A stretch of DNA of 64,000 nucleotides from an uncultured Clostridia bacterium (GTDB lineage Bacteria > Bacillota > Clostridia > Oscillospirales > Acutalibacteraceae), in the NCBI GenBank assembly GCA_947166625.1, contig CAMVEX010000006.1:61179-125178 (forward strand), written 5' to 3'. Made by a program: the position numbers and the translations under genes. Of the stretch, positions 50,287 to 59,500 are shown in pieces. Position 1 is the stretch's first letter. Each line of letters opens with the position of its first letter. The notes under the pieces are model-generated. The model was not told the DNA's origin, ran no database searches, and worked only from the letters and a program-made list of their open reading frames with translations.

Positions 50287-51642
50287 ATGATACCGCTGTC
50301 TTTTAAAGAGGCCGCGAATGCGATGGGTTCTCTCACAAACCTCAACGGCAAATTTGAATCCGTCTGCACCGATACGAGGAAAATACAGCCCGGCTCTCTT
50401 TTTATCGCCCTGAAAGGCGAAAGATTTGACGGAAACGAATTTGCAGCTCAGGCAGTTGAAAACGGCGCGCTCTGCGCGGTAGTTGACAGAGACTGCGGGC
50501 TCGGCGACAGACAGATACAAGTTGAAAACACGGGCGCCGCCCTGCTTTCGCTCGCCGGGTATTACCGCTCATTATTTGATATAAAGATCGTGGGAGTTAC
50601 CGGGTCGGTCGGAAAAACGACCACCAAGGAAATGATACATTCCGCTCTCTCATGCAAATTTGATACGCTTAAAAACGAGGGCAATCTCAATAACGAGATA
50701 GGCGTTCCCCTCACCCTTTTTAATCTTGAAAAGCATCACGAAGCCGCCGTTATCGAAATGGGTATGAGCGGATTCGGCGAAATTTCAAGAATGACCGCGG
50801 CGGTCAGACCGGACGCGGCGGTTATCTCAAACATCGGCGTTTCTCACATAGAGAATCTGGGCTCGAGAGAAGGAATCCTCAAGGCAAAGCTCGAAATTCT
50901 CGAAGGGATGAAGCCCGGCTCACCGGTCATTCTCAACGGTGACAACGATATGCTCATTAAAGCGGGTATAAAAAATCACCCTGTCACCTACTATGGCATC
51001 GACAATCCCGAATGCGCATACAAAGCGCTTGATATTACCTCTACAGATGTTGAAACTGATTTCGTGTGCAGTTTCAAGGGCGGCTCCGTAAAGGCAAGCC
51101 TACCCTTTACGGGCCGTCACAACATCTACAATGCTCTCGCCGCGGTCGCCGCCGCAAAGGCGCTCGGCATTGATGAGGGAGAGGCGCTTGAAGCGCTGAA
51201 AAATTATAAAACAACCGGCATGAGGCAGAGGATCAACCGCGTGGGCGGGATCACCTTCATTGAGGATTGCTACAACGCGAGCCCCGATTCTCAGGCTGCC
51301 GCTATGGCGGTGCTCGGCAATATGAATGCCGAGAGAAAGATCGCCGTTACGGGCGATATGCTCGAGCTCGGAGACTACAGCGAAACGGCTCACAGGCTTG
51401 TAGGCGAATACGCAGCGCGCAACAAGATAGATATTCTCTGCACATACGGCGAAAAATCCCTTATGACCGCCGAAAGAGCGGCTGAATGCGGGATAAAAGA
51501 AATCAAATCATTCAGCGATAAAAAAGAGCTTGCAGACGCTCTGACGGCTCTTTTACGCCCCGGCGACGCCGTGCTCTTTAAGGCGAGCCGAGGGATGAAG
51601 CTTGAAGATGTTATCTACGCAGTATATGACTGTCTGAAATAA
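50287..51642 (+). CDS. murF: UDP-MurNAc-tripeptide:D-Ala-D-Ala ligase
   Basis: A 451-residue Mur ligase adding D-Ala-D-Ala. ATP loop VTGSVGKTTTKEM, the ISNIGVSHIENLGS region, HNIYNALAA and the C-terminal DCYNASPDSQAAA. Start ATG 50287 after GAGG. In most clusters mraY and murD come next; here ftsW begins 19 bases after the stop, so those two genes must lie elsewhere on the chromosome. Confidence 0.96.
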   Translation: MIPLSFKEAANAMGSLTNLNGKFESVCTDTRKIQPGSLFIALKGERFDGNEFAAQAVENGALCAVVDRDCGLGDRQIQVENTGAALLSLAGYYRSLFDIKIVGVTGSVGKTTTKEMIHSALSCKFDTLKNEGNLNNEIGVPLTLFNLEKHHEAAVIEMGMSGFGEISRMTAAVRPDAAVISNIGVSHIENLGSREGILKAKLEILEGMKPGSPVILNGDNDMLIKAGIKNHPVTYYGIDNPECAYKALDITSTDVETDFVCSFKGGSVKASLPFTGRHNIYNALAAVAAAKALGIDEGEALEALKNYKTTGMRQRINRVGGITFIEDCYNASPDSQAAAMAVLGNMNAERKIAVTGDMLELGDYSETAHRLVGEYAARNKIDILCTYGEKSLMTAERAAECGIKEIKSFSDKKELADALTALLRPGDAVLFKASRGMKLEDVIYAVYDCLK

Positions 51643-51661
51643 ACGGAACGGAGGTGACGAT

Positions 51662-52915
51662 ATGGAAAATGAAAATACCGCTAAAGGATTGATCGGCTCA
51701 GCCGCCAAAACGGTTTGGGAAAAATATCTGTGGCCTGAGTTAAAACAGATCGGCATAGGCTTGGCGAATATGTTCAAAATGGGCCCCGGTATTATTAACA
51801 GAAGCGGAAGGATCGACTTCACATATTTTCTTATCGTCATCGGGCTCACGGCTTTCGGCCTTATCACTCACTACTCGGCAAGCTATGAGAATAAATCGCA
51901 GTTGATTTTTGCATTAGCCGGCATAGTTATGATGCTGGCTATAGCCCACCTTAAAACAGACGCATACAAAGAATTCTCGGCACTTTTTCTGTGTATCTGC
52001 GTAATCCTTCTGCTTATCGTACTTACCAGAGGCGAATACAACGGCACCAGACGGCGCCTGGTTTTCTTCCAGCCATCCGAAGTGGCGAAGGTCGCTTTTA
52101 TAATGTATCTCGCCTATCTTTTGGATAAATACAAAAAAACACGCACAAAAACAAGTCAGTTTGCAGTATTCTTTTCCTTTACTCTTTGCTTTGTCGCCCT
52201 TCTCCTTTTGGAAAGCCATCTTTCGGGCGCAATCCTTTTCTTCTGCATAGGATACTCCATGATGTGGTATGCGGGACTGTCTAAAAAAGGTTTCATAATT
52301 ATAACCGCAATGATCGTTGCGGGGGTCCTGCTGATCGTATGGCAACCGAGAATACTTGACCTGATTCCCGGTTTTAAGGATTATCAGATATCAAGGATCG
52401 AGATCTGGAAAAAGATACTCGGAAACCGTGAGCTCACCCTGATCGAGCGCAGAGACGCCGCCCGTCAGAGCCTTCAATCGCTCTACGGCATAGGCTCGGG
52501 CGGAATTTTCGGAGTCGGCTTTGGAAACAGCGGTCAGAAGGTCAGCAACCTTGCGGAAAAGGCGAATGACTTTATATTCGCCGTGCTCGCAGAGGAAGGC
52601 GGATTCATAGCCTCGATATTTATGCTGATCCTCTTCGGGGCGCTTACCGTAAGAGGTTTCAAAATAGCGCTGAACTCAAAGACTTATTTCGGCTCATTGC
52701 TCGCCCTCGGGGTCAGCACCCAGATGGCGCTTCAGGTTTTGATAAATGTCGGAGTAGCGACTTCTCTGCTCCCGAATACCGGCATATCCCTCCCCTTCTT
52801 CAGCGGCGGAGGCACCTCTCTGATTTTTTCGCTCGCAAGTATGGGGCTCGTTCTCGGGGTATCCAAAGAAAGCAATAACACTAAAACAGAGGTAAAGAAA
52901 AATGCTGAGGGGTAA
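51662..52915 (+). CDS. ftsW: SEDS peptidoglycan polymerase FtsW
   Basis: A 417-residue polytopic SEDS glycosyltransferase acting with the class B PBP. About ten membrane helices are visible. The RRRLVFFQPSEVAKVAFI segment and the C-terminal NTGISLPFFSGGGTSLIFSLASMG are hallmarks. A long cytoplasmic N-terminus (about 50 residues) precedes the first helix. Start ATG 51662 after GGAGGTG. It overlaps murG by 14 bases. Confidence 0.95.
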   Translation: MENENTAKGLIGSAAKTVWEKYLWPELKQIGIGLANMFKMGPGIINRSGRIDFTYFLIVIGLTAFGLITHYSASYENKSQLIFALAGIVMMLAIAHLKTDAYKEFSALFLCICVILLLIVLTRGEYNGTRRRLVFFQPSEVAKVAFIMYLAYLLDKYKKTRTKTSQFAVFFSFTLCFVALLLLESHLSGAILFFCIGYSMMWYAGLSKKGFIIITAMIVAGVLLIVWQPRILDLIPGFKDYQISRIEIWKKILGNRELTLIERRDAARQSLQSLYGIGSGGIFGVGFGNSGQKVSNLAEKANDFIFAVLAEEGGFIASIFMLILFGALTVRGFKIALNSKTYFGSLLALGVSTQMALQVLINVGVATSLLPNTGISLPFFSGGGTSLIFSLASMGLVLGVSKESNNTKTEVKKNAEG

Positions 52916-54026
52916 AAGAATACTCATCGCCGCAGGCGGCACCGGCGGCCACATCAATCCCGCTCTCGGCACTGCGGGATATATAAAAGAAAAGGATCCG
53001 GACGCCGAAATACTCTTTGTGGGCACAAGAGAAAAAATGGAAGCAAAGCTTGTGCCTGCCGCAGGTTTTAATATTGAATTCATTGATATTCAGGGCTTTT
53101 ACCGCTCATTCAAATGGGAGGATATAAAGCACAATATCGTCACGCTTTCTAAGCTTTTGAGAGCGTCCTCACAGGCAAAGAAGATAATCAAAAAATTCAA
53201 GCCCGATCTTGTGATCGGTTTCGGCGGATATGTCAGCGGACCGGTCCTCAGAATGGCGGCGAAGATGAAAATACCAACGGCGATCCACGAGCAAAACGCT
53301 TTCCCGGGAGTTACAAACAAAGCTCTCGCAAAAAAGGTTGACTGTGTAATGCTCACGAGCGAAAAAGCCGGGCAGTATATGAAGCCGAAAAACAAACCGG
53401 TCATAACCGGGCTTCCCATTCGAGGCGATATTCTCACCTGCGACGGTGAAGCGGCAAAAAGAGAGCTTGATTTAGGCGGGCTTCCGCTCATACTCTCAAT
53501 GGGCGGGTCACTCGGCGCAAAGCCCGTAAATGACGCGGTATTCGGTATGATCCTCGCAAAGGCGAATGACAATGACTGTGTATTTCTTCACGCTACGGGC
53601 AAAAACGAAACGGATTTTTCAAAGCGGCTCGAAGATGAGGGCATAGATCTCAGCGAGCATAAGAATATCAGAATTACGGAATATATAGATATTCCGAAAT
53701 GCCTGCCTGCCGCAGATCTTGTGATCTGCCGCTCGGGCGCAAGCACTCTGAGCGAGCTCCAGGCGACCGGCAAAGCGTCGATACTCATTCCCTCCCCTTA
53801 TGTGGCGGAAAATCATCAGTATCACAACGCCATGGCGCTTGTGAATAACGGCGCCGCTTATATCATAGAAGAAAAAGACCTTACCGCACAGAAACTGACT
53901 GAAACTGTCAACGATCTGCTGGCTCACAGAGAAAAACTTGCGGAAACAGGCAAAAACGCGAGAGCTATGGCAGTGATCGATTCAACAGAGAGAATTTATA
54001 ACGCAGTCAGCAAACTGGTAAAATAA
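52902..54026 (+). CDS. murG: Lipid II synthase MurG
   Basis: A 374-residue GT28 transferase that adds GlcNAc to lipid I at the inner membrane face. N-terminal ILIAAGGTGGHINPALG, then GFGGYVSGPV, HEQNAFPGVTNK, the ITGLPIRGD stretch, LSMGGSLGAKPVN, and the UDP-GlcNAc site RSGASTLSELQATGKASILIP. Start ATG 52902 with GAGG 9 bases before it, inside the end of ftsW. Confidence 0.97.
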   Translation: MLRGKRILIAAGGTGGHINPALGTAGYIKEKDPDAEILFVGTREKMEAKLVPAAGFNIEFIDIQGFYRSFKWEDIKHNIVTLSKLLRASSQAKKIIKKFKPDLVIGFGGYVSGPVLRMAAKMKIPTAIHEQNAFPGVTNKALAKKVDCVMLTSEKAGQYMKPKNKPVITGLPIRGDILTCDGEAAKRELDLGGLPLILSMGGSLGAKPVNDAVFGMILAKANDNDCVFLHATGKNETDFSKRLEDEGIDLSEHKNIRITEYIDIPKCLPAADLVICRSGASTLSELQATGKASILIPSPYVAENHQYHNAMALVNNGAAYIIEEKDLTAQKLTETVNDLLAHREKLAETGKNARAMAVIDSTERIYNAVSKLVK

Positions 54027-54027
54027 T

Positions 54028-54981
54028 ATGTCACAAAAAAACTACGACAACAAGGCTGCGCTTGCCGCAAAGCGTAAGCGCAGACGCACCATTCTTCGCA
54101 GCACTATCGGGATTTTCATAATTACGATAGTGCTGGTGGTGCTGTCTGTTGTCTTTTTGAGGGTCAAGAAATTTTCGGTTACGGGCGAAAGCCAATACTC
54201 GGCGGACGAAATCATAAATTCCGTAAAGGCAAGCGAAGGCAAAAGCATGTTTACGGTGGATACGGACGAGCTTGAGGATCTGGTCGAAAGTCTCCTGCCC
54301 TATACAGATAATGTAAAAATCACAAAGAAATATCCGACCACCTTAAAAATCCGCACGGAGCCTGCCAAAAAGGCCTATGCCATTGAGCTTTCGAGCAGTT
54401 TTTACGCGCTGACGACCGATAAACTTAAAGTGCTTGAAACATCCGACATTCTGCCGGACGGCGTGATAACGGTAAAGGGTAAATCGCTCACCACTTACAC
54501 GGTAGGCAAAACTCTCAGCTTCAGCGATAAAGCCGGAGAGGACCCGGTCAAAAGCGCACTGGCAGAGCTTGCTCAGGCCATAGAAGATACCGAGCTTACC
54601 GGTATCAATATGATAAATATCGCAGACGAAAACAATATTTACTTAGTTTACGATAACAGGATAATAGTAAAAATCGGCGGCACCGATAATCTTGCAAATA
54701 AGCTTTCACTCGCAAAGAAATCGCTTGATGAAGAGAATAAGCTCTCTCCCGCGCAGTATGGGGAGCTTGATGTAACGGTGAATAAAAAAGCCGTATTCGC
54801 TCCCGATGATCTTAAAGATCTGACCGAACTGGTGGAATTTCTCGGCGAAATAGAAGAAAGAGAGAATGAAGCGGCGCTTAATGAAGCCGAAAGCGTAACG
54901 GATAACGGTGAACAGCCGCAGGAAGAAACAGCCGGAATTACTCAAACGGAGTCGGTAACCACGCAGATCATTCAACCCTGA
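54028..54981 (+). CDS. divIB: FtsQ/DivIB-type division protein
   Basis: A 317-residue bitopic protein: basic cytoplasmic head, membrane helix (about 23-45), a POTRA domain (VKKFSVTGESQYSADEI ... KKYPTTLKIRTEP), then the beta domain and a Glu/Thr-rich disordered tail. It stabilises FtsL-DivIC at the septum. Start 1 base after the murG stop with a poor ribosome site, hence probably coupled. No ftsA lies between it and ftsZ. Confidence 0.92.
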   Translation: MSQKNYDNKAALAAKRKRRRTILRSTIGIFIITIVLVVLSVVFLRVKKFSVTGESQYSADEIINSVKASEGKSMFTVDTDELEDLVESLLPYTDNVKITKKYPTTLKIRTEPAKKAYAIELSSSFYALTTDKLKVLETSDILPDGVITVKGKSLTTYTVGKTLSFSDKAGEDPVKSALAELAQAIEDTELTGINMINIADENNIYLVYDNRIIVKIGGTDNLANKLSLAKKSLDEENKLSPAQYGELDVTVNKKAVFAPDDLKDLTELVEFLGEIEERENEAALNEAESVTDNGEQPQEETAGITQTESVTTQIIQP

Positions 54982-55015
54982 ATCTGAAAAAACAGTTTAT
55001 TTTTGAAAAAAATTA

Positions 55016-55044
55016 TTGTATTTTTTATTTTTCTATGATAATAT
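55016..55044 (+). promoter_or_regulatory. Promoter of ftsZ
   Basis: TTGTAT (55016-55021), 17 bases, TAATAT (55039-55044) with an extended TG. It lies in the AT-rich 114-base gap between divIB and ftsZ and would let ftsZ be made at a higher level than the upstream genes. Confidence 0.7.
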
Positions 55045-55095
55045 AAGTTAGTATTATGCATTATTATAGGTAATTATCATTTGGAGGTAATATTA

Positions 55096-56328
55096 ATGGC
55101 ATGGGAAATCGATAACAACGAAGTAGAGAATGTTGTTCAGATCAAAGTAATAGGTGTCGGCGGCGGCGGCGGAAACGCCGTTAACAGAATGATCGAAAGA
55201 GGCATTCAGGGCGCGGAATTCATAGCCGTTAATACCGATAAACAGGTGCTTTCAAAATCACAGGCAACTCATAAAATTCAGATAGGCGAAAAGACTACTC
55301 ACGGCCAGGGCGCAGGCGGAGACAGCGAAACAGGCGCTGCTGCCGCAGAGGAAAGCAGGCAGGTGCTCGAAGAGGCGCTCGCAAACACCGATATGGTATT
55401 CATCACCACCGGTATGGGCGGCGGCACAGGCACCGGCGCGGCTCCCATAATCGCCGAAATAGCAAAGAAAAAAGATATTCTTACGATCGGCGTCGTCACA
55501 AAGCCCTTCAACTGGGAAGGCAAGAGAAGAATGAAGCTTGCCCTTGACGGTATCGACAAGCTCGTAAAGAATGTTGACTCCCTTATAGTTATCCCCAACC
55601 AGAAGCTTTTGCTCGGCGGAAACAAGACCACTCAGGCGGTCAACGCTTTCGCCACAGCGGATGAGGTACTTCTCCAGGGCGTTAAGAGCATTTCGGAGCT
55701 CATTACCGTTCCCGGATTTATCAATCTTGACTTTGCCGATATCAAGAGCGTGATGGAAAACGCCGGCTATGCTCACATGGGCGTAGGCACCGCAAAGGGC
55801 AAAGATAAGGCAACCGTTGCCGCTAAGCAGGCGATCTCCAGTCCCCTGCTCGAAACATCCATCGCAGGTGCGAAGGGAATCATCATCTCATTCGTTGCTT
55901 CCGAGGATATCGACATTGAAGAAATCGAAGCAGCCGCGGAAATCATCACCAACAGCGCCGCAGAAGACGCGAATATCACCTGGGGTATCGTATTCAATCC
56001 CGAGCTTGACGATGAGCTTGTTATCACCGTGATAGCCACTGGCTTTGACAATATCGGAAACGATCCCAAGAGCGCGACAACAAATCCGTTCTATACGGCT
56101 TCAAAGGCTACTCCCGTTGATTTCAAGGCGACCGCTCCCGCTAAAAAGAGCGCTGCTCCCGCCGGTCCTTCGATCCCTACATTTGATCCTTCAAGCGAAG
56201 TGTCATCAAGCAGCGCGGCTGAGCCGCAGATCCCTCAGTCCGGCAACACTTCCGCTTCCGGCGATGCATTTGACGAGGATGAATTCTACAGCTTGATCAA
56301 CAACCTCATCCCGAAGGATGACAAATAA
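55096..56328 (+). CDS. ftsZ: Cell division GTPase FtsZ
   Basis: A 410-residue tubulin homologue. GTP-binding GVGGGGGNAVN, the tubulin signature GGGTGTGAAP, and NLDFADIKSVM near the T7 loop. After about residue 318 comes a Ser/Ala/Pro-rich linker and a tail DEDEFYSLINNLIPKDDK. The canonical C-terminal peptide (DIPxFLRxR-like), which binds FtsA, is not seen at the end. Start ATG 55096 with GGAGGT 7 bases upstream; the TTG five codons earlier overlaps that site. Confidence 0.96.
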   Translation: MAWEIDNNEVENVVQIKVIGVGGGGGNAVNRMIERGIQGAEFIAVNTDKQVLSKSQATHKIQIGEKTTHGQGAGGDSETGAAAAEESRQVLEEALANTDMVFITTGMGGGTGTGAAPIIAEIAKKKDILTIGVVTKPFNWEGKRRMKLALDGIDKLVKNVDSLIVIPNQKLLLGGNKTTQAVNAFATADEVLLQGVKSISELITVPGFINLDFADIKSVMENAGYAHMGVGTAKGKDKATVAAKQAISSPLLETSIAGAKGIIISFVASEDIDIEEIEAAAEIITNSAAEDANITWGIVFNPELDDELVITVIATGFDNIGNDPKSATTNPFYTASKATPVDFKATAPAKKSAAPAGPSIPTFDPSSEVSSSSAAEPQIPQSGNTSASGDAFDEDEFYSLINNLIPKDDK

Positions 56329-56432
56329 TCAGCCAAATAAAAAAAACCGTCCGCCGAAGGCAGTGATTCATAAACCAGTAATTTCAAATCATAATAGATA
56401 GTGGGACTGTCAAACAGGGTTGGTAAAAAATT

Positions 56433-56471
56433 AATGGTACGAAGATTATTAAAATCTTCGTACCATTTTTT
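56433..56471. terminator. Bidirectional terminator between ftsZ and surface-protein gene
   Basis: A perfect 15-bp stem AATGGTACGAAGATT / AATCTTCGTACCATT with a 5-base loop, T run on the plus side (56466-56471), and AATTTTTT on the minus side. It separates the convergent ftsZ and giant surface-protein genes. Confidence 0.93.
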
Positions 56472-56528
56472 GTTCTCTAATCTTACATTATCTGTTTTGA
56501 TGTTGACAAACCAAACATCATAAAAACA

Positions 56529-59500
56529 TTAGAAATTAACAGTTACCTTTTTCCAACTGAACAGATTGAAGAGGAAGTTGGTGAAGAACGAAATCAGCTT
56601 GCTGAAGAAACCGGTATCTACTTTCACGGTAAGCGTTGAAGAGTCAAGAACTTTGGTTCCTTGTCTGACTTCAATCTTTACATTCTTTGTAGATGATGCC
56701 TGACCGATTTCTGCTGAATATGTGTTGCCGTTTACAGCCGCTTCTTTACCATCAATATATACTTTTGCTCCTGAAGGAACATTTTTAAGTGTTACACTTA
56801 CAGTTACAATTGTATTATAAGCGGCAGTCTGCTCTTTGAAGGAGGCAGGGAATTTAAATTCCGGGTCAAGCTTTGTTCCTGCGGCGGTTCTTGTGTTACC
56901 TTTTGCGCCGCAATGGTCACAAACTTCAGTTTCGGTTCCGTCCTTAGCGGTTGTTGCATCATTGTTGTAAACATACTTGAACTGATGCCCATCAAATAAG
57001 CAGTCAAACGAAGCGTTATTTATGCTGTTATCCACTTCGCCCGAAGTAAATACATAGTAACTGAAGGATGTACATTTTACTACTATATAATCACCGTCAA
57101 CAGCATAAGTACATTTTTCTGTTCCGCCGTTTTTAAGGTAATGGATGATGTTAATGGTCTTGCCCTGTCTCAATGACTGCTGGCAGGTGCTATTGAGGGA
57201 TGTAACCGGAACTCTGATATAGAGGTACTGATTATCATCAAGGTTGTGTATTTCACCGCCGTTAACATCATTGTAGAGGTCGAATGAGGCAACTGTGCTG
57301 TTGTTATAACCCCATCCGTAAGAACCGGTATTGGCAGTCTTGAATGTAAGCACCTTATCTTCGCTGTACGGACATTCCGTGCAGAAGATATGAGTGATTG
57401 TTGCTGAATCGGATTCATATACTGTTGTTTCAAGATTGTGCTCACAAGCAGATACTTTTTCGGTATAGCTTGCTCCGCAGGAGCAAGTATATTTTTCTGT
57501 TCTGCCCTCGGTGCAAAGGCCGTAAGAAGCAGTTTTTCTGTAATTGTGAACGTGCTCGCTGAAAACAGCAGTGTATTCAAGATCGGCAAATCCCATAAAC
57601 GCTTCTGTGCCCGGATTCCATCCGATAAATATCTTGTCTCCGGCATTCACTTCGGGAGCTGTTATTCTTTCACCGGGCGCATAGTTCTGAGTTACCTTTT
57701 CATCACCGATATTCCATGTTACTGTTCTGTCTTTCTCGCCATAGTCAGCGTAATACTTTGAAACTTTACTGCTGACCTTTGTGCCTTCGGGAATACTCCA
57801 TATTGCGTAGCTGCATTCGGGAGCAACAACATTATCGCCGATGCTAACCTCTTTGATTTCATAAATGTCATTGCCTATTATGAACTCAACTATATTTCTG
57901 TTGCCTGAAAATGCTGCCGTGGGTGAAGTGAATTTGGCAACAGTGCTTCCGCCGATTATTACGCCCGCTTCATCGGTATTGGTAAGATAACTGCCGGAAT
58001 TCAATGCGTTTTCATTCGCGGTAACATCAAATGAAGCATCCGCTTTCCAGCCCTGCATAACATTGGTTGAGTCATAATACGCATAAGGAGTAATATTCCT
58101 GACTTCAATGTATGTGGTACCGTCGTCGCGTCTGTCAACGGTTATATCGCTGTTGGTTAAGCCGTATTTTGCAATCATATCTTCGCGGAATGCTTTCTCC
58201 TGCGGAACGGTCATAGTGAATTCTCGTTTAACCGTATCATAGAGAGTGACTGCGCCGAAGTTAAGCGTCTTGGCGACACTTCTGACATAGATATTGTCAA
58301 ATATCTTCTTGAGAGCGTTTGCGTCATTAACGGAAAGGAAATATCCGTTGTTGCTGCCTTCATCAAGATGCCAGATTGAGGACGCGTTATTGTAGTTGGA
58401 AGAAGTTGCGTGCAGGAATTTGTTGAAATCGCTTGATGTATCAGCAGGATTTGCTTTATCACTTATGGCTATGGAATATACCGTGATATCCTGAGCCTTG
58501 AGGTACTTCGAATTGATAATTGCTTTATTTGCAACACCGGAATCAAATGCATTAGTGGCCGTAGGTTCACCGTCGGTAAGGAATACAACAACTTTTTTGC
58601 GGTCGGAGGCATTTTGCGCAAGAACTTTTGCGGCCATATCAAAACCGAGGTCTGCGGCAGTGGCGCCTTTTGCGTCAATGTTGTTTATTGCCGCCATAAT
58701 ATGATTGTAATTCGAACCGACGCTCATCAAAGAGTTCTTGTAAACCGAGTCTGTTGCCTTGTTATAAGCAACAGGGCTGTCGTTCTTAGTGGTAAGAACC
58801 TCAGTGTTTTCATATGCGCTGTATCCGGATACTGCCTGGCTGCTCATCGCAAAACCGACTATTGAGATTCTGTGGTCGGCTCCGGTTGAATCGGCATTCT
58901 GCTTTACGGAATTGACAAAGCTTGTTGCGGTTGAAACAAGATAGTCTCTTCTGCGCTGACCGACGGCGGCGTTTTCATCTTTGCCCATCTTATATGCCAT
59001 TGAACCGGACTGGTCAACTACAAGTACGATATCAAGAGGCTCATTCTCACCGTCAACGAGTATGCTCTTGGCATCCGAAAATGCGTTGAGCGTAATTGTA
59101 ACAGTTCCGTCGCCGTTTACATCGGCAGTTTTTTCTGTTTCAATTTCGCCTGTGTTATCAACATCGGTTATTGAATAGATGGCTTTTATTACGATATCAG
59201 CCGCGCCTAAAGTGTAGTTTTCCCAAAAGCCGACATATCCGTCTCTTTCGGGAACTGCAGGCTCTGCAAGTGTAGTCTGTCCCTCTTCAAATAAGACGGT
59301 TTTAACAACCTCATATTTGCCTGTTTCATCGGAATATGAGCCGTTCGGGTCGGCAACAACAAATGTTGCGTTGTGTGTAATTGAGTCAAACGAAGCTGTG
59401 AATTCGAGATTCGTTGCGGGCATTGTTGCGGGAATTTCGCCGTTCCAGCCCTTGAATACCTTGCCGGATGCTGTGGGATCGGCGGGCTTATTGATTGGTG

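Noticed and set aside
56395..56470. Insertion-sequence remnant beside ftsZ (GGGACTGTC-like stretch and hairpin)
   Set aside because: No transposase fragment, matching opposite end or target duplication is visible; the hairpin is explained as a bidirectional terminator.
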